Shown here: in pieces, positions 55,976 through 64,000 of the stretch
Numbering within the stretch: the first letter of the stretch is position 1
Layout of the letters: every line of letters starts with the position of its first letter
Assembly (NCBI GenBank): GCA_029876055.1
Contig: CM056876.1
Span: 2,232,001-2,296,000, forward strand
Direction: 5' to 3'
Origin: Madurella fahalii
Taxonomy: Eukaryota; Ascomycota; Sordariomycetes; Sordariales
DNA length: 64,000 bases
The notes under the pieces: model-generated
The model's input: the letters and a program-made list of their open reading frames with translations, nothing else
Databases searched by the model: none
Told to the model about the DNA's origin: nothing
Program-made: the position numbers and the translations under genes

Positions 55976-58900
55976 ATGGCGCGGTCACGCTCGGATTCCT
56001 TCAGTGACGATGATCTCGAGATCCTAAGCTCGCAAGCGGCCAACCTGTCTCTCGCGCCTGGTGCGAATACACCGTTACGGTCCATCAACAGTCCCAATAA
56101 AGATACGATCGACCTTACACACAGCCCAGCCAGCAAGCCCACAGCTGCGACTCCGACGCCTACCTTTGGCCACCCAACAAAACTGCCAGCGCGATTTGGT
56201 CGCAAAGATGACCCCAACCACATGTTCATCCAGCGCAAGACGCGGCCAGAGTTCCACAGCGACCTGTATAGGGGATCGGGTCCCTTAAAACCCAAAACCG
56301 AATCGAGGAAAGCGCCGGCGCTGCAGATGTTTAGCTCCATGAGCGCCGACGCCCAGCCAACATACCAATACACCCAGCCGTCGCAGTCGGCATACGGAGA
56401 AAACGTTTTCTACACAGATCCCGCCAAGGCATCGGCCGACTTGAAAGCCCTCCTCGAGGGCAGCATGGAGGATGAAGAAGAGGAGGACGAAGGAGACAAA
56501 CAGGAGGGCGATAAGCAGGAGGACATCAAGCCAAAGGTGGAAACAATCGAAGACGGCGCCCTCGAGGGTATCAAGGTGAAGCTCCTCCCACATCAAGTCG
56601 AGGGGGTCAAATGGATGCGCGGACGGGAGCTTGGCCCTCTCAAGAGAGGATCGGTGCCTAAGGGCGGAATTCTGGCGGATGATATGGGTCTCGGAAAGAC
56701 GCTGCAGAGTATTTCGCTCATCGTCAGCAACCCGATGCCCGGACCGGACGAGAAGGGGTGGAAGAAGCACTTTGACCAGATCAAGAAGGCGACGTTGGTG
56801 GTTGCACCCCTCGCGCTTATCCGGCAATGGGAGGCTGAGATCAAGGAGAAAGTCGACAAGACGCACGAGCTCAAGGTATGCGTCCACCATGGCCCACAGC
56901 GGACAAGAGACCCCAAAGTCCTGGCCAAGTACGATGTGGTCATCACGACCTACCAGATATTGGTTTCAGAGCATGGCCACAGCAACCCAGACCCTACCAA
57001 AAGCCCTCAAGCGGGCTGTTTCGGTATCCACTGGTTCCGCGTCATCCTAGACGAGGCACACAGCATCAAGAACCGCAACGCAAAAGCCACCAAGGCTTGC
57101 TGCGCTCTCCGGTCCGAGTATCGCTGGTGTCTTACCGGCACTCCTATGCAGAACAATCTCGATGAGCTGCAATCGCTGGTTCACTTCCTCCGCATACCTC
57201 CTTACGACGACCTAGCCGAGTGGCGGGCGAATATTGACGCTCCGATGAAGCAAGGAAAGGGTCACATCGCCATCCGGCGGTTGCACAGTATTCTCCGCTG
57301 TTTTATGAAGCGCCGGACAAAGGAGATTCTCAAGGAAGAAGGCGCTCTTATCGCCGGAGGGAAGAAGGCGCTCGACGCGGCCGCCGCAAAAGCCAAGGAA
57401 GAAGGACGGGAGGAGGTTGACGCACCCAAACCCGCCTTTAAGATCACGAAGCGCAAGGTTGTCACGGTTGAGACGCAGTTCTCGCCAGCCGAGCGAGAGT
57501 TTTACGACCGGCTGGAGGAGCGGGCCGACAAGAGCCTCGAGAAGATGATGAAGGGCAAAGTCAACTACGCCAACGCCCTCGTGTTGCTGCTGCGCCTACG
57601 CCAGGCATGCAACCACCCGCGATTGTCTGAGACGAAGATTGAGAAGGACAAGGACGCCCTGGCCGTGGACACAGCTACGCAGCCGAAAGCGAGCGCCGCG
57701 GATGATCTTGACGACCTGGCTGACGCCTTTGGCGGAATGGGCATCCAGACGAAGCAATGCGAGATATGCTTGAACGACCTGAGCAAAAAGGAGGTAGCTG
57801 AAGGTCAGGTACGCTGCACCGCCTGCGTGGAGAGCTTGGAGAAGGTGAACAAAGAGAGTCCCAGCCGGAAAAGGCGGCAAAAAGAGGGGAGGAGGGTCAG
57901 TGTCGTCAAAGAAGAGATCAAGATTGAGAAGATGGCCAAGCGGAAACCGAAGGGTCGCAGGATTATCACAGACAGCGACGATGAGGAGGAAGAAGGTAGT
58001 TGGCTGGTACCAGAAGAGGAGCGTATCTCTCTCAATCTCGGTAAGGCCGGAGGCGAAGAAGATGAGAATGCAGAAGGCGGCGGCGAAGACATTGCCTCTG
58101 AAGATTCGGAACACTCGTCAGAGGAAGATGACGGAAGCCAGCTAAACAGCTTCATCGTCAACGACGAAGACGTGCCGGAAGGCGAACAGCCCGAGTCTGG
58201 CTCCGACTCGGAAGACGACGACACCTTTGTGTCAGTATCCAAGATCCATTCACAAGTCGTCTCCGAGCCAGCAGCCGAGTCGTCCGATAGCGAAGCAGAC
58301 TCCTCCGAAGGCGAAAGCGTTGCTGAGTCTGAACTGCTCTCCGCTTTGGACTCGGACTCTGACACCTCCCCCATCAAACCGCGCCATCGCCGTCCGAAGC
58401 GCGGTGGTGCTTCTTCCTCCTCGAAATCCAAACCCAAATCTGCCGGCGACGATGACGACGGCAGCGATGATGACAGCAGCAGCGATAGCCACAACAAGAG
58501 CGTCCTCGTCTCGGCCAAAATCCGCGAGCTCCTCTCGCTCCTGCGCAAGGAAGCTCCCCAGCACAAATTCATCGTCTTCTCCCAATTCACATCGATGCTC
58601 GACCTGATCGAGCCCTTCCTCCGCTCGCAACCGGGCCTCAAATTCACGCGGTACGACGGCAAGATGGCCAACGACGCGCGCGAGGCGGCGCTGCGCGCCC
58701 TGCGCACCGACCCGCACACGCGCGTGCTCCTGTGCTCGCTCAAGTGCGGCTCCCTGGGGCTCAACCTGACGGCCGCCACGCGCGTCGTCATCGTCGAGCC
58801 GTTCTGGAACCCCTTCGTCGAGGAGCAGGCCATCGACCGCGTGCACCGCCTGACGCAGACGGTCGACGTGGTCGTCTACAAGCTGACGGTGGCGGGCACC

Positions 58901-59197
58901 GTCGAGGCGCGCATCCTCGAGCTGCAGGACAAGAAGCGCAAGCTGGCCGAGGCCACCATCGAGGGCGGCACCCGCCGCAAGGGCAAGGGCCAGCTCAAGC
59001 TCGGCCTGCAGGAGATGCTCGAGCTGTTCCGCCACGACGCGAGGACCTCGCTGGGCGCCGGCGTGCCCGGCGGTCATGACTATGATGACCCGCATGGGCT
59101 GGCGCGCGAGAGGGTGGTGGTCGGGGACGTGCGGAGTATGATTGGTGCTAGTAGGGCGAAGAGGAAGGAACATGAGGTTTACGGGAGGAGGTGGTGA
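55976..59197 (+). CDS. SNF2-family ATPase, Rad5/Rad16/Uls1-like
   Basis: Start at [17 protein letters not shown] (55976); 1,073 residues, no intron. Acidic N terminus, then the DEXH lobe: [28 protein letters not shown] (Walker A, about residue 229), [36 protein letters not shown] (about 358) and [10 protein letters not shown]. Between lobes are a CEICLNDLS...RCTAC four-Cys knuckle, where Rad5/Rad16 carry a RING finger, and about 200 residues of acidic Ser/Asp/Glu sequence. The second lobe: [50 protein letters not shown] and [13 protein letters not shown]. It should be a DNA translocase of chromatin or repair. The relative with the best fit (Uls1/Rrp1/Rrp2 or Rad16-type) cannot be fixed by eye. 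The reduced RING makes E3 activity doubtful. Confidence 0.9.
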   Translation: MARSRSDSFSDDDLEILSSQAANLSLAPGANTPLRSINSPNKDTIDLTHSPASKPTAATPTPTFGHPTKLPARFGRKDDPNHMFIQRKTRPEFHSDLYRGSGPLKPKTESRKAPALQMFSSMSADAQPTYQYTQPSQSAYGENVFYTDPAKASADLKALLEGSMEDEEEEDEGDKQEGDKQEDIKPKVETIEDGALEGIKVKLLPHQVEGVKWMRGRELGPLKRGSVPKGGILADDMGLGKTLQSISLIVSNPMPGPDEKGWKKHFDQIKKATLVVAPLALIRQWEAEIKEKVDKTHELKVCVHHGPQRTRDPKVLAKYDVVITTYQILVSEHGHSNPDPTKSPQAGCFGIHWFRVILDEAHSIKNRNAKATKACCALRSEYRWCLTGTPMQNNLDELQSLVHFLRIPPYDDLAEWRANIDAPMKQGKGHIAIRRLHSILRCFMKRRTKEILKEEGALIAGGKKALDAAAAKAKEEGREEVDAPKPAFKITKRKVVTVETQFSPAEREFYDRLEERADKSLEKMMKGKVNYANALVLLLRLRQACNHPRLSETKIEKDKDALAVDTATQPKASAADDLDDLADAFGGMGIQTKQCEICLNDLSKKEVAEGQVRCTACVESLEKVNKESPSRKRRQKEGRRVSVVKEEIKIEKMAKRKPKGRRIITDSDDEEEEGSWLVPEEERISLNLGKAGGEEDENAEGGGEDIASEDSEHSSEEDDGSQLNSFIVNDEDVPEGEQPESGSDSEDDDTFVSVSKIHSQVVSEPAAESSDSEADSSEGESVAESELLSALDSDSDTSPIKPRHRRPKRGGASSSSKSKPKSAGDDDDGSDDDSSSDSHNKSVLVSAKIRELLSLLRKEAPQHKFIVFSQFTSMLDLIEPFLRSQPGLKFTRYDGKMANDAREAALRALRTDPHTRVLLCSLKCGSLGLNLTAATRVVIVEPFWNPFVEEQAIDRVHRLTQTVDVVVYKLTVAGTVEARILELQDKKRKLAEATIEGGTRRKGKGQLKLGLQEMLELFRHDARTSLGAGVPGGHDYDDPHGLARERVVVGDVRSMIGASRAKRKEHEVYGRRW

Positions 59198-59806
59198 GCG
59201 TGATTAAGGGGGTAGGGGTTTGGTTGCGGTTGTTGCTTATGAGCGTTTTTTTTTTTTTTTTTTTTTTTTTTTGGGGGGGAGGGATCGGTTGGGTTGGGTC
59301 AGGATAGATGGGAGTGTGGGAATGCGAAAAGGCTCGCTTGGCGATAACCTGGGAACTAAATTACAGCGGCGATGCTCTGTCTATGTATCATGACTGGGTG
59401 ACTGAAGATGGTATGTGTGTTGTATGAAAGATGCCAGTCCTTTGTATATCTGCGGTTTCCTTGCTTTGGTTACACCCCACCACTCTAGCATCCCATACAC
59501 GTAGACGTCCCCTCGCAGGCAGGATTATGGTGCGTTTGCAAATCCCAGGCAAGGAAGGAGAGTAACCCCTCATTAGGGGTACCCGACAAAAATAATTCAT
59601 TACAAAATGGCTCCTGTGTAAGTCCGGTATACACGCCAATATATAGATCCTTTGAAATTCCCAACGGCAAATGAAGTCGGATATGCCCCTTATCCGAGTA
59701 GTAGGCCGCCCAAATCCCCCCTCTCAAACGCCTAACAAAGTGGTATCATTATCCGTAACGTAATAAAACCGCTTTTTGAGCAGCTTTCCCCAAACAGTGC
59801 TTGAAA
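59198..59806. other. Intergenic with long poly-T run
   Basis: Convergent 3' ends meet here. A run of 27 T (59246-59272) followed by about eight G is the main feature. No gene is seen. Confidence 0.6.
59246..59272. repeat. Poly-T tract (27 nt)
   Basis: An uninterrupted T run about 50 bp after the SNF2 stop codon, followed by a G run. Confidence 0.9.
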
Positions 59807-61127
59807 TTAGTATCTTCCCGAGTCCTTCATATCCTGCGCCCTCGTCTCGCCCTTGACATACTCGCTCAGCCGCATCTCATTGCTCTCGCCGCCGTGTCCT
59901 GCCATGCGGGCTGAGCCTGGCTGATACGGCGGGAGCTGGTGGGCCTCGGGCCTCATGCCGTCCGACACCAGCGCCGCATCCGCTGTCTGTTCCTCCTCGG
60001 AGAGCATTGGCAAGGTCGGGGGAAGCGCAAGATATTGCTGCTGATGCTGATGCTGCTGTTGTTGTTGTTGCTGCTGGTGATGGTGATGGTAATGGCCTCC
60101 CGATGGTGAGCGACGATGTTGCTGGTAATGATGTTGCGGCTCGTGCTGGTGCTGCATGCCGTCTGCTACGAGCGCCGCCTCGAAGCTGCTGCTGCCGTCT
60201 GTGTCTGGCCCGTCGAGCGGGAGCAACAGGGAACCTGGCCTCTGGCTTCCTCCTAGGGCCGGGCTGGCCGGGACGGATGGGTTGGATGCCGGGACTGGTC
60301 TCCGAGGGATTGGGGGAAGACTGTGGTGGATGGAACCGGGTCGATAAGAGCTGGGGCCCGAAGATATCGACAGAGTTACCGTGCTGCGGAGAGAGGTGGC
60401 CCGCGAGATGACGCCTTCGCTGGCTGGTGGACGCGGAGGCAGGCTCGAAACTGGCGTGCTCGAGAGGGGCGACGGGGCTTCGGAAGCCTTGAGAACTTTG
60501 AGGTTGATGTCGTCGGCCCGGTCCAGAGAGTCGAGCAACTCGTTGACCTTAGTGTTCTTTGTGTATTTCAGCCCAACAATGCAGCAAACGGTCAAGAGGA
60601 GGGTGCCGATGTAGGTGAAGCTGCAGGCGAGTCAGTCAAGACCGGCGCAGGAGGGGAATGGGAATCACTAACACGAGGGCTATGGCCACGAAATAGTAGA
60701 AGATCTCGAGGTTGCAGGGGCCGATCATCAGGCCACCCAAACCGCCACAGAAGGTCGGCATGCCAAGATTAGCAAGCAGCGTGATGATAGCTAGGAGCGT
60801 GCCCAAGCAGAAGACGTCGCAGATGGCAGAGCAGACGAGCCAGGCCGTCTTTTTGACCTGCTGCTTCGTATGTAGGACGATGATGGTGAGGACGTTGTAG
60901 ACGAGGAGCATGATTATCTAGCATGGCGTCAACTCAGTTCTCCGGAATTGGGGGGGCTCCTCGACAGGAATTACCAGCAGCTGGGGAGCGACCAATCTCT
61001 CCGGAACATGTGCTCCACCACCAATTTTCATAATCACGTAGCCCTGCGCAGCCGCCGCGCATACGGCGCCAAATAGCTGCAAAGAGCGTACCAAAGCCAG
61101 CCATGATGACCTGCCCCACGCCATCAT
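59807..61127 (-). CDS. Four-pass membrane protein with long cytosolic tail
   Basis: Exons 61127-60975, 60917-60673 and 60620-59807 (introns 57 and 52 bp) give exactly 404 codons. Four hydrophobic segments: LVRSLQLFGAVCAAAAQGYV, IIMLLVYNVLTIIVL, ICDVFCLGTLLAIITLLA and YYFVAIALVFTYIGTLLLTV, with a short GMPTFCGGLGGLM loop between the last two. Arrangement and size resemble MARVEL-like fungal membrane proteins, but I cannot confirm the family. The C-terminal 250 residues are Ser/Pro-rich with a His/Gln run (about 60030-60080) and repeated ALVADGMQ / ALVSDGMR motifs, ending EYVKGETRAQDMKDSG. Probably plasma membrane or vesicle. Divergent from a similar four-pass gene at 62035. Confidence 0.75.
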
Positions 61128-62034
61128 TTCTGTGTAGGCCGTGGCTGGCCGGCTGCCACCGGGAAGATGGCGAGGGCGGACGCGGAGCGGCGGGCAGGAA
61201 GAATTGACACGGGTGCCAATTCAGACGACGACAACGGTGACAGCAACAGCAACAGCAACAGCAGCAATGAAAGGAATGAGATTGAGACTCGTGTCATTAG
61301 ACGGGTCCTAGCATGTACAAGTATGGGCGCGGCGTTGCAGAGGGGTGAAGGGGCTGTGTCGGCCCTGGTCCGGCCCCCACAGGGCCGGAAATGCTCTCCA
61401 TGCCCCTTTCAGCGGGCGTTCGGCACTACGGGGTGCCAACCGAACTACGGGGGCAAGTGGGTCTGTCGAAGCCGGGTGAACACGCATTTACGGTGCCGCG
61501 GCGCCGCAGCGCTCCTCTCCGTCGACTGGATCCTAGACGCCGCCCCCGAGACAAGCGGCCTGTGTTGTGGTGTTTGTTAAGACTAGGCGAATCCGAGACT
61601 CGAGCGTCAGTGTCATTGACGAGCATCAATAAGGAACTTTGTTCCAGGTTCCGAGCCTCTAGACTGGCCTTTTCTCGTGAATCGTGAGGCTGGGGAGGAA
61701 TGGTTGCAGTTTCTCGTGCTCAGCTCCACTCGTTTGCAGATGAGAATCGGGTGACGCGTCATCGGGAGCTTCCGCACAAATCGAGTTGACAGGTTTGGGG
61801 CCTGTTCGGCCACACAGCCTCCTTTGTCAGTCCTTTGTGAGATGCCATTGGCTGATGACTCATAGCCCTGCCGTGTTGAGCGTTGGAGGTCTGTCGCTGG
61901 CAAATGTTTAATGTTATTAGTGATGCGTGGCCAATTCGGGGTTTCCAGCCTTATGAATATCCGCGCTTGTTCTGGCCAACTCGAGCTTTTCTGGCCTTGT
62001 GTTCGCCGCGACGGACATCTTGGCGTCCAGAACC
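61128..62034. other. Divergent upstream region of two membrane-protein genes
   Basis: About 900 bp between divergent starts. It contains an AACAGC-type short repeat (61240-61265) and no supported gene; frames on both strands here lack motifs. Confidence 0.5.
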
Positions 62035-63166
62035 ATGCACATCCCGCTTCGACTCCGCTTGCGACCCGCCGCCGGCGGTGGCCCCGACGGGATCCACGAG
62101 ACCGCCGAGCCCAGCGAGAAACGCATTCCAAAATCCCGGACTTGGTCCGTGGTACTTCTGGCAGCACTCCGCTTCTGCCAATTGGCTTATTCCGCCCTCG
62201 CGTACTACTCGCTCGCTGGCTTCGGGGCCCCTAGCGGCATCCATGATATCCCCCAACATGGCCCATCGAATCGTTGGCCCGACCCCGCGCATCGCTCCGT
62301 CCCGACGATGCGGACGATGCGTTGGCTTCGGATACAGGTACAGTCAGGTGATGAATTTCAGCCTGGGCCTCGTCCACTTACATCCGCACAGGCTTTCGTA
62401 GTCCTCATGTATCAGACCGTCGTTCTCGTCGGTCTCTGCCTGCTCCGGGCTTGGAAGACTAGAAAAAGGCTCCCAGTCGGCTTGGCCACAGTCTTTGGCG
62501 ATGGGTGTGCCGTGATGGCGGCGTTGAATATCATGATGCTCCTGGACACTCCCTACGGGACCCACTGCCATGGCCCGTCTCAGGGTAGCCGTACGCTGCC
62601 ATCAGACCACTTGATTTGCTGCGCTTGCGTAACTAACATTCTTCAGCATACGGCCTGTTGGGTCCCAACCGGGGTCATGGTGCCAAAGTTAGCCAACGTC
62701 GTTCTGTCTGCCGACTTCTGGACTTAGTCGTTGGATTGGGTGCCGTTTTCATGTACGTGCTCCGATATGTCCTCGGTATGTCGTGTTACTTACTTCCGGC
62801 ATTAGTCTGTCGCACATTCTGTCGGCCTTTTCCACCATCTGGCGCGCCAGGAATACATGTATATGCCCAGCAGCGTACGCCGAGGCACAACACGCTCGCG
62901 ATGTGGAGCAGGGGCCGGTTCAGGATCCTGGCCCTGTCGAAGAGGTTAGACCGCAACCCATGCTGCAAAGGGGGCGCACTCCGCCACCCCCTTATCACCC
63001 TGTCGTACCTGAGCTGGCTCAGGATTCTCCAAGAGGCCGGTCCTCGGTGGAGACAACATCGTCTATCAGGCCCGAAGTCTACCTGGTGTCGGATGGATGG
63101 CGTGCACCCGAGGAGCCTCCAGAGTACTCCAGTAGGCCGCCGAGCCTACGTAATGCGCCGCCATGA
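62035..63166 (+). CDS. Four-pass membrane protein, divergent partner
   Basis: Start at MHIPLRLRLRPAAGG (62035). Exons 62035-62584, 62647-62752 and 62806-63166 (introns 62 and 53 bp) sum to 339 codons. A further 54-bp GTACAG...CACAG segment (about 62337-62390) is in frame and could be an intron or be kept. Hydrophobic segments: WSVVLLAALRFCQLAYSAL, AFVVLMYQTVVLVGLCLL, FGDGCAVMAALNIMMLL and LLDLVVGLGAVFILSHIL. A Pro-rich tail follows (PPPPYHPVVPELA, EPPEYSSRPPS) with PPxY-type motifs that could bind WW domains. The four-segment order and a small polar loop before segment 4 parallel the divergent neighbour, suggesting an ancient duplication or shared family. Ends 105 bp before the convergent EFM7-like stop. 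Confidence 0.65.
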
Positions 63167-63270
63167 GCCATAGACCTTTTCCCGGGTTATATATAAGTCG
63201 TAATAATAACTCAGCCCTGTCTCATTATCCTACCCGCGTCCTGCATGTAGTTTGCCCGAGGCCCCTCCCC

Positions 63271-64000
63271 TTAGCTGCCATCCTCACACATCCCCTCCGG
63301 CCACCGCACCACCCACCCAGTCACTGTCTTGAGCACCTCCTCGTCTCCCGGGTCCTTCTCGAACAACGGCTTCTCCATCTTCTTCTCCAGCACCTTCTCC
63401 ACCACAAACCCCTCATCTCGCGCCAGATCAAAGAAGCCCAGATCCTTATGCTGCAGCCACGGCCGGTAACTCGTAAACACGACAAACGCCTTGCTCTCCC
63501 TCGCCTTCTTCAGCGTCTGCCTGATGGTGCGGAGCATGCTCGCATGCTCCGAGTGCCGGAAGAGCAGGTCGGCCAGCACGAGCACGTCAAACCCTTCTTC
63601 CCTGTTTCCATCGCGACGGGGTAAGCAGGCCAGCACTCTCGCGGGGTCGGCGCCCCAAACCAGCCCCTCCACCACCACCCTCCCCTGCCCTTTCCCCTTC
63701 CCCTTCCCCTTCCCCTTCCCCGTCCCGTCCGCACCGTCGTCATCATCCCCATCGCCCGCGTCCTCGATGAGCCCGCAGCCCCGTACATTCCGCCACATGT
63801 TCTCGACCAGGTCCGGGTCGGGGAAGTCGGTGGCCACCACCCTGCGGGCGCCCAGCACGCCGGCCACGATGCTCGGCAGCGCGGCGCCGGCGCCCAGCTC
63901 CAGGACGGTGCGGCCGCGCACCAGCGACGGGTCCGCCTCGAAGTGCTCCGCCACCACGCGCGACCCGTTCCACAGGTGGTGCGCCTCGAGCGGGCTGTGG
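63271..64000 (-). CDS. EFM7/NNT1-like lysine methyltransferase, 5' end cut off
   Basis: The frame runs off the right edge; upstream of 63957 it continues as PLEAHHLWNGSR, so the true start lies outside the window. Seven-beta-strand methyltransferase features: RTVLELGAGAALPSIVAG (SAM-binding motif I), VVATDFPDPDLVENMWRNV, FDVLVLADLLFRHSEHASML and FVVFTSYRPWLQHKDLGFFD. This matches fungal EFM7 (NNT1), which methylates the N terminus and Lys of translation elongation factor eEF1A in yeast. A (GK)n run encoded by CCCCTT repeats (63691-63720) sits in a loop after the TDFPDPD strand. Confidence 0.85.
   Translation of the reverse strand, partial: HSPLEAHHLWNGSRVVAEHFEADPSLVRGRTVLELGAGAALPSIVAGVLGARRVVATDFPDPDLVENMWRNVRGCGLIEDAGDGDDDDGADGTGKGKGKGKGKGQGRVVVEGLVWGADPARVLACLPRRDGNREEGFDVLVLADLLFRHSEHASMLRTIRQTLKKARESKAFVVFTSYRPWLQHKDLGFFDLARDEGFVVEKVLEKKMEKPLFEKDPGDEEVLKTVTGWVVRWPEGMCEDGS
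63691..63720. repeat. (CCCCTT)n repeat inside methyltransferase gene
   Basis: About five copies of a 6-bp unit encode alternating Gly-Lys on the minus strand, in a likely surface loop. Being a multiple of three, length change keeps frame. Confidence 0.85.

Noticed and set aside
1..64000. CRISPR arrays, bacterial operons, riboswitches, secondary-metabolite clusters
   Set aside because: Nothing in the sequence supports any of these; the window is fungal chromosomal DNA with mainly housekeeping genes.

Overview
The window looks like nuclear DNA of a filamentous ascomycete, most likely a Sordariomycete close to Neurospora or Chaetomium. The grounds are short spliceosomal introns (about 52 to 148 bp, one of 219 bp), GC-rich coding sequence, a dispersed Neurospora-type 5S rRNA gene, fungus-specific families (Clr5 domain, DASH Duo1, a QDE-2-like Argonaute, an ESSS complex I subunit), and transposon relics whose glutamine codons have become stop codons, as C-to-T mutation at CpA (RIP) would do. 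The genus is an inference.

Layout. 1-6.6 kb is poor in genes: a 17-bp perfect hairpin, a doubtful hypothetical gene, a decayed pogo/Fot1-type transposase, and a broken small secreted-protein gene. 6.67-8.55 kb holds a Clr5-domain gene. About 8.7-15.15 kb is a Helitron. It carries a RepHel gene that keeps its frame over about 4 kb but is full of stops at Gln positions, an antisense accessory gene with a DUF3716-like Cys cluster, and a clear Helitron 3' end (hairpin plus CTAG before a T). 15.15-17.25 kb is non-coding and includes a 330-bp segment between 14-bp direct repeats. 17.25-20.95 kb is a slicer-competent Argonaute with an apparent one-base frame slip in its N-terminal linker.

21.6-30.6 kb carries a complex I ESSS subunit, a mitochondrial branched-chain aminotransferase, a Scy1/SCYL2 pseudokinase that seems to need two GC-AG introns, and a Sir2-type deacetylase. 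A 4-kb gap follows, then a PMC1/NCA-type Ca2+-ATPase (34.6-38.9 kb), another 4.5-kb gap, and a PBY1-like SurE plus tubulin-tyrosine-ligase fusion (43.4-46.4 kb).

47.2-59.2 kb is a chromosome-biology cluster: an unrecognised nuclear protein divergent from DASH Duo1, RNase H2 subunit B divergent from Mcm10, a 5S rRNA gene, and a Rad5/Uls1-like SNF2 ATPase. Both divergent promoters carry ACGCGT/ACGCGA cell-cycle boxes, which suggests G1/S co-expression. The right end has two divergent four-pass membrane proteins and the 3' part of an EFM7/NNT1-like methyltransferase cut by the window edge.

For each spliced gene except Argonaute, the proposed exons sum to a whole number of codons. All functions come from reading motifs by eye; no database search was possible.
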